Source of the DNA: Methanimicrococcus blatticola
GTDB taxonomy: Archaea > Halobacteriota > Methanosarcinia > Methanosarcinales > Methanosarcinaceae
Direction: 5' to 3'
NCBI RefSeq assembly: GCF_004363215.1
Contig: NZ_SNYS01000009.1
Coordinates: forward strand, 173,278-237,277
Length of the DNA: 64,000 nt
In this document: positions 35,495 through 44,546 of the stretch, one piece after another
Layout: each line of letters starts with the position of its first letter
How positions within the stretch are numbered: the stretch's first letter is position 1
Notes under the pieces: generated by a model
Databases searched by the model: none
Seen by the model: the letters and a program-made list of their open reading frames with translations, nothing else
What the model was told of the DNA's origin: nothing
Program-made: the position numbers and the translations under genes

Positions 35495-36571
35495 ATGACA
35501 AATAAAATGACATCAGCAGAGCGCATGGGCGCTTTGATTTCAGGACAAAAGCCTGATCGTGTACCCGTTGTTCCTTTTATTTCGGGATATAGTACTAAAA
35601 TTACCGGAATTTCACTTGGTGATTTCTATGCTGACGGAGACAAGTGTTTTGAAGCGCAATTCGCAGCTATGAGACTTCACGGTTATGAGCAGACGCCGAT
35701 GTATGGTTACGCTTCCTGCGGCGCATGGGAATTTGGCGGAGAAATTGGCTTCCCTTATAAAAAAGGTGAAGGCGCTCCTTATGTGAAAAAGCATCCGGTC
35801 GTTACTGTTGAAGATATTGAAAAGCTTGAAGTGCCGAGTTTTGATAAAGAATTGCCGGGCGCATACGGCATTGCCGACCGCGTCGCATCGCGTTGTTTTG
35901 AGCTTGGGATGCCTGTTACGATTCAGATGGGCAGCAATTTCACCGCATCGTCGGTCATTGCGGATACGTCCGAATTTTTAATTTGGCTGATTGAAGAACC
36001 GAAAGCGGTTCATCTTCTTTTGGATAAAGTCAGCGATATGTACATCAACGCTTTGGATTATTTCGCGGAGAAATACGGCGCTGAAAGCCTGATGCCTTTT
36101 GACGGCGGCCCGACCGAATCAAACAATATGATTCCGCCTCAGATGTTTGAAGATTTTGCTTATCCGTACATGAAAAAAGTTCACAGCCATGTCAAATCTC
36201 TCGGGATTCAAACTGTGCTAATGCATCCGTGCGCCAATCAAAATCTGAATCTTCCATATTATGCGAAATTGAGAGAAGAATTGAATTGGTCGGGAAAATA
36301 TTTCTGGATTTTCGGACCTGAAACGCCTATCAAAGACCAAATCAAAGCATTCGGAGATCACGATGTTGTTTGCGGAAATATCAATCCGCCGCTTTTCCTG
36401 AATCATTCTTATGAAGAAATCATGGAAATCTGCAAAAAAACAATTGAAGAAGGCAAGAATTCTCCTTCCGGATTTGTTCTTGCGCCGGGCTGTGAGTTTC
36501 CGGTTGACGCGGATCCCATTAAATTAATGGCAATGGTGGACGCTGCTGAAAAATACGGCAGATATGATTAA
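35495..36571 (+). CDS. UroD-fold methyltransferase, MtaA/MtbA-like methylcobamide:CoM methyltransferase
   Basis: A 358-residue protein of the uroporphyrinogen decarboxylase superfamily. The zinc ligands of methylcobamide:coenzyme M methyltransferases are kept as H244-x-C246 (in LMHPCANQ) and C333 (in APGCEFPVDADP). That argues against a true porphyrin decarboxylase and for methyl transfer from a corrinoid protein to coenzyme M in methylotrophic methanogenesis. Which C1 substrate it serves (methanol, methylamines, methyl sulfides) cannot be told; no corrinoid-protein gene is adjacent. The start ATG follows ACGGAGGT. A strong hairpin terminator follows. Confidence 0.82.
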   Translation: MTNKMTSAERMGALISGQKPDRVPVVPFISGYSTKITGISLGDFYADGDKCFEAQFAAMRLHGYEQTPMYGYASCGAWEFGGEIGFPYKKGEGAPYVKKHPVVTVEDIEKLEVPSFDKELPGAYGIADRVASRCFELGMPVTIQMGSNFTASSVIADTSEFLIWLIEEPKAVHLLLDKVSDMYINALDYFAEKYGAESLMPFDGGPTESNNMIPPQMFEDFAYPYMKKVHSHVKSLGIQTVLMHPCANQNLNLPYYAKLREELNWSGKYFWIFGPETPIKDQIKAFGDHDVVCGNINPPLFLNHSYEEIMEICKKTIEEGKNSPSGFVLAPGCEFPVDADPIKLMAMVDAAEKYGRYD

Positions 36572-36598
36572 AATATTATTTAATAAAAATTTAATAAA

Positions 36599-36652
36599 AA
36601 CGGGTGCAACGACATTTGTTCTAATTATCTGTCGTTTCACCGTTCTTTTTTG
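36599..36652 (+). terminator. Long hairpin terminator after the methyltransferase gene
   Basis: AACGGGTGCAACGACA pairs with TGTCGTTTCACCGTT (one bulge) around a 16-base loop, followed by CTTTTTTG. Confidence 0.7.
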
Positions 36653-36849
36653 AATTTTAATCTTTTTAATACATTTATACGAAAATTTATAATTGATTAT
36701 GTTCTTATTCTTTCCTTCCAACTCGTTTAATTATTAAATTATTACAGACGCTATCGTTTTAAGCCAAAAAGGAAAGACGAGCCGTCTATTTTGAAAATTC
36801 GCAGGTTTATTTTTTTCTTGCGTCTGTTTTTTAAAATGGAGAGAAAAGT

Positions 36850-37407
36850 ATGTCGCTTATTAATGAAATACTCGAATATAATCAAAGTTTTGTTGACGGC
36901 AAGCAATACGAAACATTCGACACAACCCGTTTTCCGAATAAAAGAATTGCTGTTCTTTCCTGTATGGATACAAGGCTGACAAAATTGCTGCCGGCGGCAC
37001 TCAATTTTAAAAACGGCGACATCAAAATTATTACAAATGCCGGTGCCATGATTACACATCCTTACGGCAGTGTGATGCGAAGTTTATTGGTGGCGATTTA
37101 TGAACTCGGCGTTCAGGAAATCATGGTTATCGGCCATTACGGCTGCGGTATGAAAAATTTAGATTCATTAAAATTAATTGAAAAAATGAAAGAAAAAGGT
37201 ATTACAGAAGATAAAATCGAGATTGTAGAATCCGACGGCATTGATATTCATAAATGGCTGAGCGGATTTGAAAACCCGGTTGTTTCTGTTGCTGAAACGG
37301 TGACTTTGATTAAAGAACATCCGCTGATTTCGGCCGACATTAATGTTTACGGATTTTTAATGGATCCTCATACCGGAAAATTAGATAAAATTGAAAATGA
37401 AGCGTAA
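36850..37407 (+). CDS. Beta-class carbonic anhydrase
   Basis: A 185-residue beta carbonic anhydrase interconverting CO2 and bicarbonate. Zinc ligands and catalytic dyad are visible: C38, D40 and R42 in SCMDTR, then H96 and C99 in IGHYGCG. The short length and the final YGFLMDPHTGKL match the compact prokaryotic (Cab-type) subgroup known in methanogens. It may serve CO2 and bicarbonate supply for carboxylations. The start ATG follows GGAGAGAAAAGT. It stands alone, with AT-rich flanks. Confidence 0.93.
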   Translation: MSLINEILEYNQSFVDGKQYETFDTTRFPNKRIAVLSCMDTRLTKLLPAALNFKNGDIKIITNAGAMITHPYGSVMRSLLVAIYELGVQEIMVIGHYGCGMKNLDSLKLIEKMKEKGITEDKIEIVESDGIDIHKWLSGFENPVVSVAETVTLIKEHPLISADINVYGFLMDPHTGKLDKIENEA

Positions 37408-37742
37408 TGAATTTATGATTTTAAAATTATTAATTGTTTTTCGTCAATTTATCCTTAATTAATGATTTTAGATTAATTATATTTTGTTTAATTCTTTTAG
37501 ATTAATTTTTAAAATTGATTATTTCATCTTCGTATCTTCTTTTCTTATTACTTTCTTATTTTCTATTCTTATTTTCTATTCTTATTTTTACTCTTTTTAT
37601 TTTCTTTTTTGTTTTTTATTTTCTTTTTTGTTTTTTCAAATAAGTAAAAAATTTAAGTAAAAAAGACCCGTCAATATTTGAAATAAAAATAACGGGCGAA
37701 CCTTTTTATTGTTTTAAGAACTGCTTCATTTTTGGTGAAAAC
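37408..37742. other. AT-rich intergenic region with TTTTATTTTC repeats
   Basis: About 335 bp. At 37535-37640 words such as CTTATTTTCTATT and TTTTCTTTTTTGTTTTTTAT are repeated in tandem. GACCCGT (37667) and ACGGGC (37691) could form a weak stem, then CCTTTTTATTG. No gene seen. Confidence 0.45.
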
Positions 37743-38651
37743 ATGAATTCTTTAGAACAAATGAACCAAGCGATGGAATATATTGAAAACAATCTGCTTT
37801 CCGGCGTTGATTTTTCAAAAGCCGCTGAAATTGCCGGCTGCTCTGAATATCATTTTCTTCGAGTGTTTTCATTTTTGGCGGGAATGCCGCTTGGGGAATA
37901 CATTCGTTCAAGAAAATTAAGCAACGCTGCTGAAAGGCTGAGGGCGGAAGAGATTAAAATTGCAGATTTGGCGCTTGAATTGGGTTATGAGTCTCCCGAT
38001 GCATTTACAAAAGCGTTTCATTCGTTTCACGGAATCACGCCGTCTAAAGCGCGGGAGGCTGACTCTTTGATAAAGATCTTTACACCGATGACATTTCAAT
38101 TAACAATAAAAGGAGGAACAAAAATGAATTACAGAATTGTTGAGAAAGAGGCGTTTTACATTATCGGCTTTAAAAAGAGGATTACGCTTCTTTTTAACGG
38201 TATTAATACGCAAATGGAGTCCGTTTACGAAAAATTAACGCCGGAAATAATTGCCGAGCTGAAAAGTTTATCCGATACGGAACCAAAAGGAATGCTGAAT
38301 GTGTCTGTCAATTTTTCGGATCGAACGCAGGAAGGAAGCGAGCTTGATCAGTTTATTGGTGTTGCTTCATCCAAATCGCTTTCTGAGAAAACTGCTGAAA
38401 ATGCCGGAAATGCAGAGTATGACAGTTTATACGTTAAACCGTATACATGGGCTGTTTTTTCTGTCAGCGGAAAATTTCCGGATGCTTTGCAGGCTACTTG
38501 GGCGCGCATTTATTCTGAATGGCTTTCCCTTTCCGATTATGAATTGTGTGACGGGCCGGAAATATTATGGAATGAAAGTCCTGACACATCCAAAGAAGAT
38601 TATAAAAGCGAAATATGGATTCCTGTTATTAAGAAGATGAAGACAGAATAA
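37743..38651 (+). CDS. AraC-family regulator with GyrI-like ligand-binding domain
   Basis: A 302-residue transcription factor. The N-terminal 110 residues hold two helix-turn-helix motifs of the AraC type (DFSKAAEIAGCSEYHFLRVFS and KIADLALELGYESPDAFTKAFHSFHGITPSKAR). Residues 125-302 match the GyrI-like/SOUL-type effector domain (MNYRIVEKEAFYIIGFKKRI ... YTWAVFSVSGKFPDALQATWARIYSEWL ... EIWIPV). Such proteins bind small organic effectors. This is a bacterial type, so transfer is likely. The nicotinamidase gene follows 103 bases later, but no direct link is proven. The end of the gene is copied in the tandem repeat that follows. Confidence 0.88.
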   Translation: MNSLEQMNQAMEYIENNLLSGVDFSKAAEIAGCSEYHFLRVFSFLAGMPLGEYIRSRKLSNAAERLRAEEIKIADLALELGYESPDAFTKAFHSFHGITPSKAREADSLIKIFTPMTFQLTIKGGTKMNYRIVEKEAFYIIGFKKRITLLFNGINTQMESVYEKLTPEIIAELKSLSDTEPKGMLNVSVNFSDRTQEGSELDQFIGVASSKSLSEKTAENAGNAEYDSLYVKPYTWAVFSVSGKFPDALQATWARIYSEWLSLSDYELCDGPEILWNESPDTSKEDYKSEIWIPVIKKMKTE

Positions 38652-38730
38652 ATTAAGAAATGCAATGAATTAAAACAGAATGAATTAAAACAGAATGAAA
38701 CAAAACAGAATAATGAAACAGAATGAATTT
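38641..38730 (+). repeat. Tandem ACAGAAT(G/A)AATTAAA repeats from the AraC-gene stop region
   Basis: The final codons plus stop of the AraC-type gene read GACAGAATAAATTAA. Four further related copies, ACAGAATGAATTAAAACAG and shorter, run to about 38725. Confidence 0.7.
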
Positions 38731-38754
38731 ATAATTTAACTCTGAAGATTGATT

Positions 38755-39330
38755 ATGAAAAAAATGTTAGTTGTTATTGATTATCAAAAGGATTTCGTTG
38801 ACGGTTCAATCGGTTTTCCCGGCGCGGAACTTTTGGATGAGGGCATTGCAAATAAAGTAAAATCGGCAGCTGAATCAAGCGATTCCGTTATTGTTTATAC
38901 GATGGATACACACACACCGGATTATCTCAATACAAGAGAGGGAAAAGCGTTGCCGGTTCCACATACAATTATTGAAACGCCCGGTTGGGATTTGTACGGA
39001 AAAACAGGCGACGCGATTCAAAAAGCCAAATCGAAAGCAGAAACAAATACAAAGAAAAATGTGCCGGTTTATGAGCTTTGTAAAACGACTTTTGGCGTCT
39101 CTCCTGATAAAATGCTTGATCTTCTTCAAAAAGTCGGTGCTGATATTGAAACGATTGAAATGGTCGGTCTTGTTACAAACATGTGTGTTCTTTCAAATGT
39201 TTGTGTTTTCCAGGCGGCTTGGCCGAATGCTCAAATCATTGTTGACGGATCGCTTTGCGCTTCATTTGATCCCGTACTTCATCAAAAAACGCTTGATATC
39301 CTGGAAGGCATGCAGGTGAAAGTTGTTTGA
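38755..39330 (+). CDS. Nicotinamidase / isochorismatase-family hydrolase
   Basis: A 191-residue cysteine hydrolase of the isochorismatase fold. The catalytic triad Asp-Lys-Cys is seen as D9 (VIDYQKDF), K110 (ELCKTTFG) and C144 (VGLVTNMCVLSN), and the metal-binding DTH lies at 51-53. It would convert nicotinamide to nicotinate, feeding the NAPRTase encoded at 8829-10040. The start chosen is ATG 38755 (MKKMLVVIDYQKDF); an in-frame TTG 6 bases upstream exists. Its stop is followed about 75 bases later by an ABC repeat shared with the converging PPK2 gene. Confidence 0.85.
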   Translation: MKKMLVVIDYQKDFVDGSIGFPGAELLDEGIANKVKSAAESSDSVIVYTMDTHTPDYLNTREGKALPVPHTIIETPGWDLYGKTGDAIQKAKSKAETNTKKNVPVYELCKTTFGVSPDKMLDLLQKVGADIETIEMVGLVTNMCVLSNVCVFQAAWPNAQIIVDGSLCASFDPVLHQKTLDILEGMQVKVV

Positions 39331-39369
39331 GCCGCCTGCGACTCATTTTCGTATGAAGTTCTGTTTAAC

Positions 39370-39657
39370 TTATTTGAATAAATTAAATGAAAGTTCAAAT
39401 ACGACCGCAATTCAAGATTTAGTGAGCGACAGCGAACAAAATTGCAGAATTGCGGATTATTCCCCTTCGCTGCCAAAAACGATTACTCGACTTAAATTTG
39501 ATTGGAATAATACTTTTTCATATGGTTTATTTAACAAATGGGTAAGAATCTCCAACTCCTTCTTTTACTCGCTCTGCTCGTAAAATGCGTCGTTGGAGGC
39601 GGTTGTTTTAGATTTTCAAGAATTTCTAAAACCCAAACATCTTTTTTTCAAAATTTA
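39370..39657 (+). repeat. ABC repeat, partial copy (A, spacer, B, start of C)
   Basis: Hairpin A is at 39405-39455, the spacer contains CTGCCAAAAACGATTACTCGACTTAAATT, and hairpin B is at 39550-39598. The left arm of C (CAAACATCTTTTTTTCAAA) follows and runs straight into the stop codon of the PPK2 gene on the other strand. In B the inner stem reads TTTTAC with GTAAAA in place of TTTCAC with GTGAAA, a paired change. Confidence 0.85.
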
Positions 39658-41268
39658 ATCACTGCTGATTGGGAAATCCAGTTCTTCCATTTCATCATTT
39701 AATTCTTCTTCAATTCTTTTGACGATTGTTTTTAAGACTTTAATCCGGGCATAATATTTGTCATCGGCTTCAACAATCACCCATGGCGCTTTTTCAGTGC
39801 TTGTTTTTTCAATCATTTCATTGACGGCGTTATAATATTCATTCCATTTTTCACGGTTGCGCCAGTCTTCTTCCGTTAATTTCCATTGCTTCAGCGGGTT
39901 TAATGAGCGGGCTGTGAATCTTTCATATTGTTTTTCTTTGCTGATGTGCATCCAGAATTTTATAACAATAACACCATTGTCCGTCATCGCTTTTTCGAAA
40001 TGCTTAATTTCATCATAAGCGCGCTGCCATTCTTCTTCCGTACAGAAATGTTCGATGCGTTCCACCATGACTCGGCCGTACCAGCTTCTGTCAAAAAGCG
40101 ACGTTTTGCCGCACGGTGGGATGCCGTCTAAAAACCGCCATAGGTAATGGTACTTTTTGTCTACGTCTGTCGGCGACCCGATCGGAATCACACGGTAGTA
40201 CCGCGGATTCATGGATTGAACAATGCGTTTGATGCTTCCGCCTTTGCCGGCAGCGTCCCACCCTTCAAAAACCAAAACCATCGGCTTTTTGTTTAAATAT
40301 AAGGAATAGTGTGAAAAAGCCAATTTCTTTTGATTTTTCTTTAACTTTTTCTTATACTCTTCTTTTGAATAGCATTTTGTTAAATCAACCTCATCAAGAG
40401 GGCCTTTCATAAGCGGAACTTCGGGACAGGTATTTTCACTGATTTCACAATAATCTGTTTTTTCCTGTTCCAGAAAACGGGATGATTTGACATCAAAAAT
40501 GATTTGTTTGATTTGATCAATTATAATTTTCATCGTGGTTGCGGTGGCTTCATCAATATCCTGATTTACAAAATAAAGATTCCAAGGCGCATATTCCGTA
40601 TTCGTTTGTTCCAAAACTTCTTTTAAGACGCGGACATCTTTTTTGTAAATTTTTTCCGTTGATCTCTTATCAATATCATACGGAATGATTTTTTTCCAAA
40701 GCTTGTGACTTTCAATCCGTTTTTCTTTGCGTGCCCCCAAATAGATTTTAACAAAGCGAGTGCCATTATTGTAAAGCGTGCTCTCGAAATCATTTATTGT
40801 TTTTATTAAACGGGCAAATTTAGGCGTATGGATAACTTCTTCATTTGCCGGTTCCGTTAAAATGGCTTCCAGATTTGTTTTGTAAGTCAGATTGGCACAG
40901 CCGAATTTTTCAGATTCATTTAAAAGATGTTCAATCAGACCGCGCATGTACCAGCTGCGGTCAAATACGGCAATTTTTCCTTTCGGCGGAATCTTGCGGC
41001 TGAACCTGAAAATAAAAGGAATTTTGTTTTCTTCAGATGTCGGCGCATTTGTAAAATGAAAATCAAATCCGCGTGAATCGAGCGGCAACAGCTGCCGATT
41101 AATGATTTCACCAATGAAAACATCATACCAGCCTTCAAAAACAATTACCAAAGGAATTTCAAGGTCTCTTGCTTCTCTTTGCAAAATCCCGAGCTCATCA
41201 CCGTATTCTTTAATTAATTTTGAAAAATCTGTGTTTTCCGGAAACTCCGACTTTATTTCAGAAATCAT
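39655..41268 (-). CDS. Two-domain PPK2 family protein (polyphosphate:AMP phosphotransferase-like)
   Basis: A 537-residue fusion of two PPK2 domains. The second (about 290-525) is complete: Walker A VFEGWDAAGKGGSIKRI, lid-region NPRYYRVIPIGSPTD, Walker B SLFDRSWYGRVMVER. The first (about 20-255) keeps VFEGWYDVFIGE and VFDRSWYMRG but has lost the Gly-Lys pair of Walker A, so only the second half should be catalytic. The arrangement matches class II PPK2 (PAP), which makes ADP from AMP and polyphosphate. No ppk1 is nearby. The stop TAA is formed by the edge of an ABC repeat. Confidence 0.88.
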   Translation of the reverse strand: MISEIKSEFPENTDFSKLIKEYGDELGILQREARDLEIPLVIVFEGWYDVFIGEIINRQLLPLDSRGFDFHFTNAPTSEENKIPFIFRFSRKIPPKGKIAVFDRSWYMRGLIEHLLNESEKFGCANLTYKTNLEAILTEPANEEVIHTPKFARLIKTINDFESTLYNNGTRFVKIYLGARKEKRIESHKLWKKIIPYDIDKRSTEKIYKKDVRVLKEVLEQTNTEYAPWNLYFVNQDIDEATATTMKIIIDQIKQIIFDVKSSRFLEQEKTDYCEISENTCPEVPLMKGPLDEVDLTKCYSKEEYKKKLKKNQKKLAFSHYSLYLNKKPMVLVFEGWDAAGKGGSIKRIVQSMNPRYYRVIPIGSPTDVDKKYHYLWRFLDGIPPCGKTSLFDRSWYGRVMVERIEHFCTEEEWQRAYDEIKHFEKAMTDNGVIVIKFWMHISKEKQYERFTARSLNPLKQWKLTEEDWRNREKWNEYYNAVNEMIEKTSTEKAPWVIVEADDKYYARIKVLKTIVKRIEEELNDEMEELDFPISSD

Positions 41269-42514
41269 TCTATCACCCGTTTTCTCAACAATTATATCGC
41301 CAATTTAAATATATAATAATGTTTTTAAAAGTAAATAAAGTAAATGATTAAATTAAAATTAAATTGTAATTAAATTGAAATTAAACTAAAATCTGAATTA
41401 TAATTTTTTAAATTGCTTTTTTCTTGTTTTTTAGTTGAAGTTATTCAAATATCTATCTTTAAAGATTTATTTTTTAAAAACGATTTTATAACCAAATCGG
41501 ATAGAACATTAGAAATGATTAATTCATTCAAATTATATTCACTGAAAAATAGATATTTTTCTCAAATATTTATTATAATATATTGCGAATAAAAATGTGA
41601 AACAAATTTTAAAATTCATTTCATTTTTTGAAAATGATTCAAAAAGCAGATTTTTAAAAACATATATTTTAGATATTTAATATGAATCTTTTAATCTAGT
41701 AACTTCAATTTCAAAAGTAACAATAAAAATACATATTTTTAAACATCTATTAAATTCATTTTTTTTCATAAATTTTGTTTTAAAATTACAGTTTTTTTGA
41801 ATTTTTCATTTGACCGGTTTTTTCGAAAAAAATTATTTTGAGTTTAATGATTTATTCAATAGAGTATAGGCATCAAATATTTGAAAAAAGCAAAATGTCT
41901 TCGAATAATCTTTTTTGCAGTAAATAGGCATTAAATCGTTCAGAAACTCTAAGTTCATAATGTCTTTGGAATGATTGAGTTTAGAAAATGCCGGTTTTTT
42001 GAAAGAACGTCTTTGAACAAATCCTCTGTTCATATAGTGTATAGAATGCAGGATAATTCAATAAAATTTTTAAAATGCTTTTGATTTTTGGATAAATATT
42101 TGATCACAAATATGATAAAATTTCAAAAATTCCCTATATGTTCAACGAGGAATCTCTTATTATGAGTCTATATGCTACAATCATAAAACATTTATATAAA
42201 TATAGTCAAATATTTAATTTTTGAAATTATTTTAGGAATAAATTTGAATTTTATCTGACATAAATTTCCAGAATAATATTTAAAACAAATACATATTATT
42301 CAATACATGATAACATAATAATTTTTACATTTTTTCAAATCAATTATTCCGGCAAAAAATAACAATTTCAATTTTTTAATTTTAATTCAAATCCAGATTA
42401 TTCAAATTTATTAAATTTATTTAAATTCATTTAAATTTATTTAAATGATTGTGCGTAACAAAAATGTGTGACAAGTTCCGACTCGTATCGATTTAAGTTA
42501 AAATTAATTTGAAA
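41269..42514. other. 1.25-kb AT-rich gene-poor stretch
   Basis: One of the longest non-coding, non-repeat gaps in the window. Extremely AT-rich, with words such as AAATTTATTT, TTTAAAATTA and AATATTTAT throughout. The only ORF longer than about 60 codons is 41833-42033 (minus), discussed among rejections. It has no tRNA, no GC-rich hairpin, and no ABC or D repeat. It may be the site of a decayed gene or a long regulatory region between PPK2 and a minus-strand zinc-ribbon gene. Confidence 0.45.
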
Positions 42515-43144
42515 TTAAATATTAATTTTAATTCCAAAAATTTCTTCAAATTTTTGATACTTTTTTTTGGCGCGATGATAATATTGGCGAATATATTTTT
42601 CATTCCCGGCTCTTTTGATCAAAGCGTCAATTTCTGTCTTTGAAAATATTGTCAAAAGTTGTTCTCTTGGAATTTTATTCAATTCTTCGACCGTATTAAT
42701 AATATCAGAATAGACAGGAATAAAAAACGGATCCTTTTTTTCGTCTTTTTGATCTTTTCGTTTTTGATTTTTTTGTATCCCGCCATCATTTATTTCATTA
42801 TCATTATTTTGTTTTTTATGATTTTGTGCCCCATCAACCTGTGTTTCATTTTTGTAATCCGGGGGAAGAATTAAATCGACCAATTCCGGCTCTGCATCAT
42901 TTATCCAAGACCAATTGGAATCATATATATTTACAAAAACGGTTGAACAAATCGTGCATGCGGAAACAATAATTTGTTCATCTGAATCCTGTGTTTTTCC
43001 TTTTCTGAAATGACCGCTTAAAGACTTTAATTGGCCGGAGCATTTGGGACAAATGCCGATTTCATCGATATCATGATCTGTCGGCATCAATATATCCTCT
43101 TCAAGAAGCAGGATTCCGGTTTTGAAATCATAATGACAGATCAT
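42515..43144 (-). CDS. Zinc-ribbon hypothetical protein
   Basis: A 209-residue protein of unknown function. Residues 30-70 contain CPKC and CTIC pairs, a four-Cys zinc ribbon. Residues 100-140 are a low-complexity Asn/Lys/Asp/Gln linker (KKQNNDNEINDGG, KNQKRKDQKDEKKD), and 150-209 form a helical end with two Tyr/Lys-rich segments (KYIRQYYHRAKKKYQKFEEIFG). The latter could bind nucleic acid. The family is not recognised. The plus-strand neighbour encodes a DUF2551 protein about 245 bases away, divergent. Confidence 0.6.
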   Translation of the reverse strand: MICHYDFKTGILLLEEDILMPTDHDIDEIGICPKCSGQLKSLSGHFRKGKTQDSDEQIIVSACTICSTVFVNIYDSNWSWINDAEPELVDLILPPDYKNETQVDGAQNHKKQNNDNEINDGGIQKNQKRKDQKDEKKDPFFIPVYSDIINTVEELNKIPREQLLTIFSKTEIDALIKRAGNEKYIRQYYHRAKKKYQKFEEIFGIKINI

Positions 43145-43389
43145 TTTTTAAAACCTCAATTATAATAATGCCTCATAATTAATAAAAGCCTGTTTTTTAA
43201 TAAAAGTCTGTTTTTTAGTTAACAAGAATGCCAAATCATGTATTTTTTTGTGATAAGTTTTTATATGATGCAGTCTATTGTGATTTATTATAGGAATATT
43301 TTGAGTAAAATATGAGAGGCTCTATATATTTCTATCAGTTTCTATAAACTTCCATTCAAGTAATTTTAAATTTTCAGAGGTATACACTC

Positions 43390-43701
43390 ATGTCTTTGAA
43401 AGAAAGTATCATGTCCCGCCTTGAACAATTCATAGCGGCAGACTCTACCGGTTATCGCAAAAAATGCTTAGACCTTTTCATTAAAGTCAAGGAATTTACA
43501 GTCAGTCAAATACATGACTTATTGTCTGAAGATTATCAGGTCACACGCAACGAAGTTGCTTCAATGATCGGATATATTCAATCAAAAGTAGGAATTTTAA
43601 AATCCCACAAAGAATCCTACAAAACACCGACGGTCTACACCGTTAAAGACGAATATGTCGCGTTAATTGACAGTTGTCTGAAAGCTGTCCGCGTTGTCTG
43701 A
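43390..43701 (+). CDS. DUF2551 protein
   Basis: A 103-residue DUF2551 protein, a family restricted to Methanosarcinales and relatives. The conserved stretch TVSQIHDLLSEDYQVTRNEVASMIGYIQSKVGILKSHKES looks like a winged helix-turn-helix, so DNA binding is likely but unproven. The start ATG follows AGAGGTATACACTC. It is followed by another short HTH gene (43900), tRNA-Gln and thiI on the same strand, spaced too widely to be one clear operon. Confidence 0.8.
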   Translation: MSLKESIMSRLEQFIAADSTGYRKKCLDLFIKVKEFTVSQIHDLLSEDYQVTRNEVASMIGYIQSKVGILKSHKESYKTPTVYTVKDEYVALIDSCLKAVRVV

Positions 43702-43732
43702 ATTCAAAACGCCACTTTGACTGAGAACGCTT

Positions 43733-43752
43733 TTCTGAATATTTTTCAGAAT
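43733..43752 (+). terminator. Short hairpin after the DUF2551 gene
   Basis: TTCTGAA and TTCAGAA pair around TATTT, 32 bases past the stop; the run after it is weak (TAACAAATACTTTTTT). Confidence 0.35.
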
Positions 43753-43899
43753 AACAAATACTTTTTTATTTCGGTTACGGGATACGGTTTTATTTTATAA
43801 TTTACTTTATTATTTGTTTCATAATTTACTTTATTTTACTTTAGTTTATTATTTGTTTCATTAAAAAGAAATAAAAACAAGAGGAGACAATAAGCTGTT

Positions 43900-44304
43900 A
43901 TGTCTATTGTAAAAAATGCTCCGAAAACGGCAACCACCATTGTCATCCGTTCGGAATCAAGTGCCCGAGTCAGCAGTTCTCGAGATCCGTATTACAGTTT
44001 AATGCGCCGCTTGTTTCAAGAAGATGCAACCGCAATCCGCGGCCAGAAATTTTTGAATTTGGTTGAATCCCGCCAAAAAGAAGGCAATCCGCTTCGAACA
44101 GAAGATTGGCAAATGATTATTGAATATTTAGGTGTCAGCCGCGCATCTTTTTATTCAATGAGAAATAAATTGACCGGTGCCGGATTAATCAGCATTAAAA
44201 ATCAAAAATATCATCTTTCGGGCCAATTTTCCAAAGATTTGATGGACATGGCTCGCTGGTGGTGGACAGCGATTTTAGAAAACAGTGAAGAATCCTTAGA
44301 TTAA
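43900..44304 (+). CDS. Small winged-helix protein, unknown function
   Basis: A 134-residue protein. The first 30 residues are Ser/Ala/Thr-rich and probably disordered. Residues 60-115 ([43 protein letters not shown]) read as a winged helix with a clear recognition helix. The C-terminus has an unusual [11 protein letters not shown]. The specific family is not recognised. The start ATG comes after AGAGGAGACAATAAGCTGTT, so the Shine-Dalgarno is 12-15 bases away, rather far. It is likely a regulator; its targets are unknown. Confidence 0.65.
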   Translation: MSIVKNAPKTATTIVIRSESSARVSSSRDPYYSLMRRLFQEDATAIRGQKFLNLVESRQKEGNPLRTEDWQMIIEYLGVSRASFYSMRNKLTGAGLISIKNQKYHLSGQFSKDLMDMARWWWTAILENSEESLD

Positions 44305-44389
44305 TCAAATTCGTTAAAATAACAATCGGGCGGAAAACTATTTATAGGATTCTACAATTAGTAGGTTTCGTTAATTCTCATAACAACGA

Positions 44390-44462
44390 AGCCCGGTAGT
44401 GTAGTGGTCAATCATACGGGACTCTGGATCCTGTAACCTCGGTTCGAATCCGTGCCGGGCTA
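44390..44462 (+). tRNA. tRNA-Gln (CTG)
   Basis: Acceptor AGCCCGG pairs perfectly with CCGGGCT, discriminator A. The anticodon stem CGGGA/TCCTG has loop CTCTGGA, anticodon CTG. The T loop is TTCGAAT, with one T-T mismatch in the T stem (CTCGG/CCGTG). No intron; CCA is not encoded. Confidence 0.88.
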
Positions 44463-44546
44463 CTATTATTTTTCTTTTCTGTTGTTTTTATGTTCGTTAA
44501 TTACATTTATCAATCAATGACGCCTCAGGAATAATCAGGAATAAGT

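Noticed and set aside
35495..36571. True uroporphyrinogen decarboxylase
   Set aside because: The zinc-ligand pattern H-x-C ... C is that of methylcobamide:CoM methyltransferases, and the organism uses the siroheme (Ahb) route to haem.
41833..42033. 66-codon minus-strand ORF in the 1.25-kb gap
   Set aside because: No recognisable family and no clear Shine-Dalgarno, and composition like the surrounding AT-rich DNA. It might be a remnant of a gene, but there is no evidence beyond length.
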